Below are positions 6,221 through 9,803 of a stretch of 9,803 bases of DNA, in pieces. Position numbers and translations under genes: made by a program. The notes beneath the pieces were generated by a model that saw nothing but the letters and a program-made list of their open reading frames with translations, did not search any database and was not told where the DNA came from. Location: the NCBI GenBank assembly GCA_025966295.1, contig JAOPVD010000007.1:1-9803 (forward strand). The letters run 5' to 3'. Numbering within the stretch: position 1 is the first letter of the stretch; every line of letters starts with the position of its first letter. Source of the stretch: Frankiales bacterium. GTDB lineage: Bacteria; Actinomycetota; Actinomycetes; Mycobacteriales; SCTD01.

Positions 6221-6227
6221 CCTCCCT
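6221..6227 (-). promoter_or_regulatory. mshA: Shine-Dalgarno of mshA
   Basis: AGGGAGG on the minus strand stands eight bases before the GTG at 6212 and directly touches the GTG at 6221, so it decides the start. It contrasts with the neighbouring genes, several of which lack any ribosome binding site. Confidence 0.7.
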
Positions 6228-6235
6228 GTCTCGCT

Positions 6236-6241
6236 GTTATC
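6236..6241 (-). promoter_or_regulatory. Weak candidate -10 for mshA
   Basis: GATAAC on the minus strand, in the only AT-rich patch upstream of mshA, would give a leader of roughly 15-20 bases holding the Shine-Dalgarno. It does not fit TANNNT and no -35 element is clear. Confidence 0.25.
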
Positions 6242-6317
6242 CTGCCCGATGCGGGCCCAGCCCCTACCTGCGCCCTGCAACGCCGGTGAGCGCCGACACC
6301 TTCCCTGGGCGCCGGTC

Positions 6318-6323
6318 TAGCCT
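6318..6323 (+). promoter_or_regulatory. -10-like TAGCCT, leaderless SDR start
   Basis: TAGCCT fits TANNNT and is followed by seven bases and the ATG at 6331, so transcription would begin at the start codon. There is no Shine-Dalgarno before this ATG. A -35 element is not convincing. Confidence 0.5.
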
Positions 6324-6330
6324 CGCTCGC

Positions 6331-7071
6331 ATGAGCCGTCCCACCGCCGTCGTGACCGGAGCGAGCAGCGGGATCGGCGCCGCCACGGCCGTCCAGCTGG
6401 CGGCGCTGGGCTGGGACGTGGTGGCCGCGGCGCGCCGCGTCGACCGCCTCGGGGCGCTCGCGAAGCAGCACCCCGGCATCCGGCCGCAGGCCCTTGACGT
6501 CACCGACCCGCGCAGCGTCGCGGACCTCGTGGATGCGGTCCCGCACGCCGACCTGCTGGTCGCAAACGCCGGCGGCGCGTTCGACCTGGACCGGCTCGAC
6601 ACGGCTGACGTCGACACCTGGGCCCGGATGTACGACGTCAACGTCCTCGGCCTGGTCCGCACCGTGCAGGCGCTGCTGCCCGTGCTGCGGCGGAGCCGCG
6701 GGCACGTCGTGGTGACCGGCAGCACCGCCGGCCACTGGGTCTACGAGGGCGGCGGCGGCTACGTCGCCGCCAAGCACGCGGTCGCGGCGCTCCGCGAGAC
6801 GCTGCGGCTGGAGGAGGTCGAGCACGGCTTGCGGGTCAGTGAGGTCGCCCCCGGCATGGTGCGGACCCCGGAGTTCTCGCTGCAGCGGTTCGGCGGCGAC
6901 CAGGACCGGGCCGACGCCGTGTACGCCGGGGTGGACCCGCTGGTCGCCGAGGACGTCGCGGAGGCGATCGTGTGGGTGGCGACCCGGCCGCGGCACGTCA
7001 ACATCGACCTGGTGCAGATCACCCCGCAGCAGCAGGCGGCCGTGCACAAGGTCGCCCGCCGGGGGGCGTAG
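6331..7071 (+). CDS. Short-chain dehydrogenase/reductase (classical SDR)
   Basis: A 246-residue NAD(P)(H)-dependent oxidoreductase. It has the cofactor motif TGASSGIG at 9-16, AARR at 33-36 suggesting preference for NADP(H), DVTD at 56-59, NAGG at 79-82, and the catalytic tetrad Asn104, Ser131, Tyr144 and Lys148 (YVAAK). The end, HVNIDLVQITPQQQA, resembles the YdfG-like group acting on 3-hydroxy acids or serine, but the substrate is open. An SDR is a regular neighbour of mshA in actinobacteria (M. tuberculosis Rv0484c is near mshA Rv0486). The ATG at 6331 is chosen because it directly precedes the Rossmann strand and the TAGCCT element; the frame runs further upstream over the mshA control region without homology. 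Its stop shares a base with the next gene's start, indicating cotranscription. Confidence 0.9.
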   Translation: MSRPTAVVTGASSGIGAATAVQLAALGWDVVAAARRVDRLGALAKQHPGIRPQALDVTDPRSVADLVDAVPHADLLVANAGGAFDLDRLDTADVDTWARMYDVNVLGLVRTVQALLPVLRRSRGHVVVTGSTAGHWVYEGGGGYVAAKHAVAALRETLRLEEVEHGLRVSEVAPGMVRTPEFSLQRFGGDQDRADAVYAGVDPLVAEDVAEAIVWVATRPRHVNIDLVQITPQQQAAVHKVARRGA

Positions 7072-7859
7072 TGGCCAAGGCGAAGCGGTACGCCGCGGGG
7101 CGGGCCCGGGCCCTCGGGCTGCCGACCCGCGGCACCACCAACCCGAACCGGCTGCGCCGGGTCGACCGGCACCTGGCGGCGGTCCACGCCGAGCTGCTCC
7201 GGACCGCGCCGCAGCCGCTCGTCATCGACCTCGGGTACGGCGCGACGCCGGTCACCGCGATCGAGCTGCACCACCGGCTGCGCGCCGTCCGCCCCGACCT
7301 GGAGGTGGTCGGGCTCGAGATCGACCCGGAGCGGGTCGCCGCCGCCGCGCACGCCGCCACCGACGGGTTGTCGTTCCGCCGCGGCGGCTTCGAGCTCGCC
7401 GGCCTCCGGCCGCTGGTGGTCCGAGCCCTGAACGTGCTGCGCCAGTACGAAGAGGGCGCCGCTGCGGAGGCCTGGACCACCCTTCTCGCCGGCCTCCAGG
7501 ACGACGGCCTGCTGCTCGAGGGGACCTGCGACGAGCTCGGCCGGCGCGCCGCCTGGGTCACCCTCAACAAGGCCGGCCCGCAGACGCTGACGCTGGCCGC
7601 GCACCTGCAGACCCTCGACAGGCCAAGTGATCTGGCCGAACGGCTGCCCAAGGCGCTCATCCACCACAACGTGCCGGGGACCGCCGTGCACGCCTTCCTC
7701 GCCGGCCTCGACGAGGCCTGGGACCGGAGTGCGCCGTACGCGGCCTTCGGGAACCGGCAGCGCTGGAAGGCGATGTGCGAGGCGCTCGCGTGGGACCAGG
7801 TCGGCCCGCGGCGCGACGGCGAGGTGACGGTGCCGTGGGCCTCGGTCGCGCCCTCGTAG
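7071..7859 (+). CDS. Class I SAM-dependent methyltransferase-like protein
   Basis: A 262-residue protein with a Rossmann methyltransferase core: VIDLGYGATP at 51-60 (motif I, DLGxG), GLEIDPERV at 81-89 with an acidic residue ending strand 2, RALNVLRQYEE at 118-128 in the motif IV position, and LLEGTCDELG at 148-157. The basic N-terminus (about 1-35, many Arg and Lys) could bind nucleic acid or another acidic partner, which is inference. The start is GTG at 7071, whose first base is the last base of the SDR stop (TAGTG), so translation is probably coupled. A G-rich stretch at 7061-7066 may act as ribosome binding site. The C-terminal half (about 165-262) has no motif I recognise. The methyl acceptor is unknown, and loss of activity cannot be excluded, because motif I has Tyr where many enzymes have Cys, Ala or Ser. 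Confidence 0.75.
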   Translation: MAKAKRYAAGRARALGLPTRGTTNPNRLRRVDRHLAAVHAELLRTAPQPLVIDLGYGATPVTAIELHHRLRAVRPDLEVVGLEIDPERVAAAAHAATDGLSFRRGGFELAGLRPLVVRALNVLRQYEEGAAAEAWTTLLAGLQDDGLLLEGTCDELGRRAAWVTLNKAGPQTLTLAAHLQTLDRPSDLAERLPKALIHHNVPGTAVHAFLAGLDEAWDRSAPYAAFGNRQRWKAMCEALAWDQVGPRRDGEVTVPWASVAPS

Positions 7860-7862
7860 GCT
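7857..7862 (+). promoter_or_regulatory. -10-like TAGGCT overlapping a stop codon; leaderless GTG
   Basis: TAGGCT starts with the TAG stop of the methyltransferase-like gene and is followed by six bases and the GTG at 7869. This is the same spacing as at 4752 on the other strand. No Shine-Dalgarno precedes the GTG. If active, it gives the small helical protein its own leaderless message. Confidence 0.45.
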
Positions 7863-7868
7863 CGGGCC

Positions 7869-8303
7869 GTGACCGAGGACCACACGCACGTCGTCAACAA
7901 CGGCAAGCGCGACCTGACCATCGACGAGCTCGCCCGCATGCAACCCGGCATGGACCGGCTGATGGCGGAGGTCGGACCCCGGTTGCACCGCTGCTACCAC
8001 GCGGCGCTGGCCGGCAACTGGCCGCTGGCGGCGTACTTCAGCAAGAGCGCCGTCAAGCAGCTGGCGCTCAGCGCGGAGAGCCGGCCGAAGTACGAGCCGG
8101 AGATGACCGCCTACCTGCGCGATGACTACGCACCCGTCACGGCGGCCATCAAGGCCCGGGACCGGGAGGCCTTCCTGGCGGCCTGGCCCGTCATGGTGGA
8201 CCGGGCCAACGTGCTGCACGGCTTCTTCGGCAAGCCCTACATCGGGTGGAAGACCCCGGCGGAGCCGCCGGACGACCTCGACCTGACGGCCGGCCTGTCC
8301 TGA
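7869..8303 (+). CDS. Small helical protein of unknown function, cytochrome c'-like fold suspected
   Basis: A 144-residue, mostly helical soluble protein without signal peptide or membrane segment. I do not recognise a named family with certainty. The stretch GPRLHRCYHAALAGNWPLAAYFSKSAVKQL (about 36-65) recalls a family of small four-helix proteins with an AGNW.LAAYEL motif that end in a CxxCH haem site. Here the matching place near the C-terminus reads ANVLHGFFGKPYIGWKTP (113-130): the His is kept (117) but both haem cysteines are absent, and the only cysteine is Cys42. It may therefore be a haem-free paralogue. The fold comparison is from memory and needs testing. The GTG at 7869 follows the methyltransferase-like gene by nine bases and has a TAGGCT element before it. 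It converges on the SsgA-like gene with one base between stops. Confidence 0.6.
   Translation: MTEDHTHVVNNGKRDLTIDELARMQPGMDRLMAEVGPRLHRCYHAALAGNWPLAAYFSKSAVKQLALSAESRPKYEPEMTAYLRDDYAPVTAAIKARDREAFLAAWPVMVDRANVLHGFFGKPYIGWKTPAEPPDDLDLTAGLS
8256..8271. terminator. GC palindrome at the convergent end with the SsgA-like gene
   Basis: CCGGCGG-AG-CCGCCGG is a perfect inverted repeat with 7-base arms, inside the last codons of the small helical protein. It lies 33 bases beyond the stop of the leftward SsgA-like gene. With one base between the two stops, it is the first hairpin the leftward transcript meets. No T-run follows, so terminator function is inference. Confidence 0.35.
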
Positions 8304-8304
8304 G

Positions 8305-8727
8305 CTAGTCCGCCAGCAGGAGCGCGAGCTCGGCGTCGAGGTCGATGGCCTCGGACTCGTGCCCGGTCGGGACGGCCAGGTAGGTCTGCTGCAGGAACTC
8401 GACGAGGACGTCGCGGTCGATCTCGAAGAGGGCAGCGCCGGTCGGCGAGGCCATCGCGAGGTTCACGACCCGCTCGCCGTCGCGCGTCGTCGGCCAGACC
8501 CGGACGTCGCCGTCGCCGACGGCCCGGGCGATGCCGTCGGTGAGCAGCTGGCGGGCGAACATCCACTCCACGATGCCATCGCCCTCGCCGCCGGTCTGGA
8601 AGGCGACGCGGACCGCCCACGGGTCGGCGGACTCGTAGCTGAGGCCGGCCATCACCGGGAGCGACGGGCCGCCGGGGACCACGAGATGCAGCTCGAGCTC
8701 GGCGCTGACGGTGGCGATGTGCGTCAT
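8305..8727 (-). CDS. SsgA/SsgB-family sporulation and cell division regulator (SALP)
   Basis: A 140-residue SsgA-like protein, the usual size. Family landmarks are LELHLVVPGGPSLPVMAGLSYESADPWAVRVAFQTG (about 11-46), VEWMFARQLLTDGI (53-66), GDGDVRVWPT (71-80), VVNLAMASPTGAALFEI (87-103), the helix VLVEFLQQTYLAVPTG (107-122) and DLDAELALLL (129-138). SALPs occur in morphologically complex actinomycetes; in Streptomyces, SsgB recruits FtsZ to sporulation septa and SsgA positions SsgB. In organisms with one SALP it is usually SsgB-like, but which subtype this is cannot be said. The start is ATG at 8727, with a distant GAAGGG about 11 bases upstream. No other division gene is nearby. It is divergent from the small gene at 8937. 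Confidence 0.9.
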   Translation of the reverse strand: MTHIATVSAELELHLVVPGGPSLPVMAGLSYESADPWAVRVAFQTGGEGDGIVEWMFARQLLTDGIARAVGDGDVRVWPTTRDGERVVNLAMASPTGAALFEIDRDVLVEFLQQTYLAVPTGHESEAIDLDAELALLLAD

Positions 8728-8936
8728 GGTCCGGTGGGCCCTTCGGGTCAGTGGTGCGGCGACACTGCAAGCAACGAGCCCCAGCAGGGCTGGTGACGGG
8801 CTCCGCGCGCTGTTCCCGGCGGGATCGACGTCCAGATCGGGACATCCCCGGGCGAGCCGGGACAACAGTCTTCGCGGTTTCACCCGTCGGGGCGCCGCGG
8901 GGCTTCTGCCGGCCGGACCCGGGGTAGTGCGGCGGT
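8728..8936. promoter_or_regulatory. Divergent control region upstream of the SsgA-like gene
   Basis: This 209-base gap separates two divergent starts and holds no convincing gene. CGGGACA occurs at 8838-8844 and again exactly 20 bases on at 8858-8864, two helical turns apart and in the same direction, and an inverted near copy (TGTTCCCG) lies at 8811-8818. A small nest of alternative stems occurs at 8776-8803, where GAGCCC can pair with GGGCT at 8787-8791 or with GGGCTC at 8798-8803. For the rightward gene only a weak TAGTGC (8925-8930) stands six bases before its ATG. No clear -35/-10 pair is seen for the SsgA-like gene. Confidence 0.35.
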
Positions 8937-9182
8937 ATGGCTGAAGAAGAGGTGCTGCTGGAAGGGGGCTCGCGTGATGGCGAGTCCACGGTGGTCCCGG
9001 AGGGAGTGCGCCGGCTACTGGCGGTCTCCGCTGCGCCGGGGTTGCTCGACATCTACGAGGCGGACGGCCGCACCCGGACACTCGACGACGGCACCCAGGC
9101 GCTGGTCTTCGTGCTCGCCGGGCAGGAGTCGGCCGAGGGCATCGCCCCCGAGCTGCTGCACTTTCCCAGCCCCGCCGGCTGA
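8937..9182 (+). CDS. Small conserved-looking protein of unknown function
   Basis: An 81-residue acidic protein without signal peptide, membrane segment or cysteine. It begins VLLEGGSRDGESTVVPEGVRRLLAV (6-30), continues APGLLDIYEADGRTRTLDDG (33-52) and ends with strand-like ALVFVLAGQ (55-63) and EGIAPELLHFP (67-77). The alternation of short strands and Gly/Asp turns suggests a compact beta protein. I recall similar short actinobacterial proteins with an LEGGxRDGE start, but I know no function. The ATG at 8937 lacks a Shine-Dalgarno and may be leaderless. Codon use is typical of the window, supporting a real gene. It converges on the hydrolase gene with a shared hairpin between them. Confidence 0.65.
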   Translation: MAEEEVLLEGGSRDGESTVVPEGVRRLLAVSAAPGLLDIYEADGRTRTLDDGTQALVFVLAGQESAEGIAPELLHFPSPAG

Positions 9183-9201
9183 GCGCCCGGCGTCAGCCGG
9201 C
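9174..9201. terminator. Symmetric hairpin shared by two convergent genes
   Basis: GCCGGCTGA (9174-9182) and TCAGCCGGC (9193-9201) are perfect 9-base arms around a 10-base loop. Each gene's TGA stop forms the inner end of one arm, so both messages would carry the same hairpin directly at the stop. Position and symmetry suit a bidirectional terminator, though no T-run is present. Confidence 0.5.
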
Positions 9202-9803
9202 TAGGTGGCTGCTGATGAGCTCGCGCAGCCGGGCGCGCTCCCGGAACACCACGCCGGGGTGCTCGAACACCACCAGCCGGGCTCGGGGCAGCACCGCGGC
9301 GAGCTGCCGGCCGACGTCGGCCGGGTGCAGCGGGTCGCCCTCCTGCGCCAGCACCAGCACGTCGGCGCTGACGGCCGCGAGTGCGGTCCGGTCAGGCACC
9401 GGCCGGTCCTCGGGCAGCGCCGCGAGCAGCGCCGGCAGCCCCGGTGAGGCCACCAGGAAGTCGGCGCGGGCCGCCACATAGGCCTCGACCGCCGGTCCGG
9501 CCAGGTCCGACGGCAGTTCCCGCCGGACGGCGGCGACGACCGCGGCCCGGTCGCCCGCCGCGAGCGCACCGGTCAGCGCAGCGACCCGGCGTACGGCGTC
9601 GTCGTGGCGCGCGGCGTCGAGGGCGGCGGGGAGCAGGAGCACCACCTTGGCGAAGCGGTCCGGGGTGCCGGCGAGCAGCCGGAGCAGGGTGGCGGCGCCC
9701 ATCGAGACGCCGAGGGCCTGGGTGGCGCCGTGCTCGTCCGCGACGGCGGCCAGGTCGGCGGCGAGCTCGCCGTAGCCGGGGTCGCGCGGCGGCGCGGCCG
9801 GGC
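9193..9803 (-). CDS. Alpha/beta hydrolase, N-terminus beyond the window
   Basis: The frame stays open to the right edge, so the gene is partial; 202 complete codons are visible. The nucleophile elbow GVSMGA (Ser at 9703-9705) is preceded by the helix ELAADLAAVADEHGATQAL, and a cap-like Ala-rich segment follows. LVLAQEGDPLHPADV holds the probable acid Asp, and the end reads LVVFEHPGVVFRERARLRELISSHLAG. The methionine at 9702 lies inside the elbow and cannot be the start. A catalytic His would be expected near the C-terminus; the candidate in EHPG is not in a classic GxxH setting, so the triad is uncertain. The substrate is unknown. It could be an esterase, lactonase or a hydrolase of the 3-oxoadipate enol-lactonase type. 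Confidence 0.8.
   Translation of the reverse strand, partial: PAAPPRDPGYGELAADLAAVADEHGATQALGVSMGAATLLRLLAGTPDRFAKVVLLLPAALDAARHDDAVRRVAALTGALAAGDRAAVVAAVRRELPSDLAGPAVEAYVAARADFLVASPGLPALLAALPEDRPVPDRTALAAVSADVLVLAQEGDPLHPADVGRQLAAVLPRARLVVFEHPGVVFRERARLRELISSHLAG

Noticed and set aside
5028..6320. 430-codon plus-strand frame opposite mshA
   Set aside because: It is fully antisense to a well-identified gene, rich in Gly/Gln/His/Val as expected from reversed GC-rich codons, with no domain.
5704..7047. 447-codon minus-strand frame across the mshA-SDR divergent region
   Set aside because: It crosses two genes and their control region and has no domain; open by GC bias.
6759..8219. 486-codon minus-strand frame opposite the SDR, methyltransferase-like and helical-protein genes
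   Set aside because: It spans three convincing plus-strand genes; no recognisable motif.
1..9803. CRISPR arrays, tRNA or rRNA genes, insertion sequences, att sites, toxin-antitoxin or defence genes
   Set aside because: Read for on both strands; no regular repeat-spacer pattern, cloverleaf, transposase or integrase motif was seen.

Overview
The window is very GC-rich bacterial DNA with many GTG starts and strong C/G third-position bias. Three things place it in the Actinomycetota: the mycothiol gene mshA next to ybjN and gpm, an SsgA-family (SALP) gene, and leaderless starts. An SsgA-like gene together with mshA points to a Geodermatophilaceae/Frankiales-like or other SALP-bearing group. The genus is a guess.

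Layout, left to right. At 44-139 there is a long inverted repeat directly behind the first gene. At 138-2604 a leftward three-gene unit reads, in transcription order: a TIM-barrel sugar phosphate isomerase/epimerase gene broken by an in-frame TAG; a class I SAM methyltransferase starting inside the end of that gene; and a subfamily I haloalkane dehalogenase. At 2605-2699 a compact divergent control region holds a -10-like element, a 17-bp palindrome and a possible 14-codon leader ORF whose stop overlaps the next start (GTGA). It precedes a rightward gene for a cysteine-rich YkgJ-like protein (2700-3482). That gene converges, with one base between stops, on gpmA, which lies downstream of ybjN and mshA on the minus strand (3484-6212).

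Divergent from mshA runs a rightward group: an SDR oxidoreductase, a methyltransferase-like protein whose start overlaps the SDR stop, and a small helical protein (6331-8303). The last of these converges, again with one base between stops, on a leftward SsgA-like gene (8305-8727). A small rightward gene of unknown function (8937-9182) converges on an alpha/beta hydrolase cut by the right edge (9193-9803).

How the genes work together: MshA makes the first committed intermediate of mycothiol, the actinobacterial redox thiol. Gpm is glycolytic, and YbjN and the SDR are its usual neighbours in this phylum. I see no mobile element, CRISPR array, defence island or new multi-gene system. The interest lies in regulation and gene structure: the in-frame amber, the leader ORF with operator-like palindrome, the recurring TAGNNT element 6-7 bases before start codons, and hairpins at all three convergent gene ends. 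There is no gene-free stretch longer than 300 bases. The two longest gaps (4746-4943 and 8728-8936) are described below, and in 1-43 I see nothing I can name.
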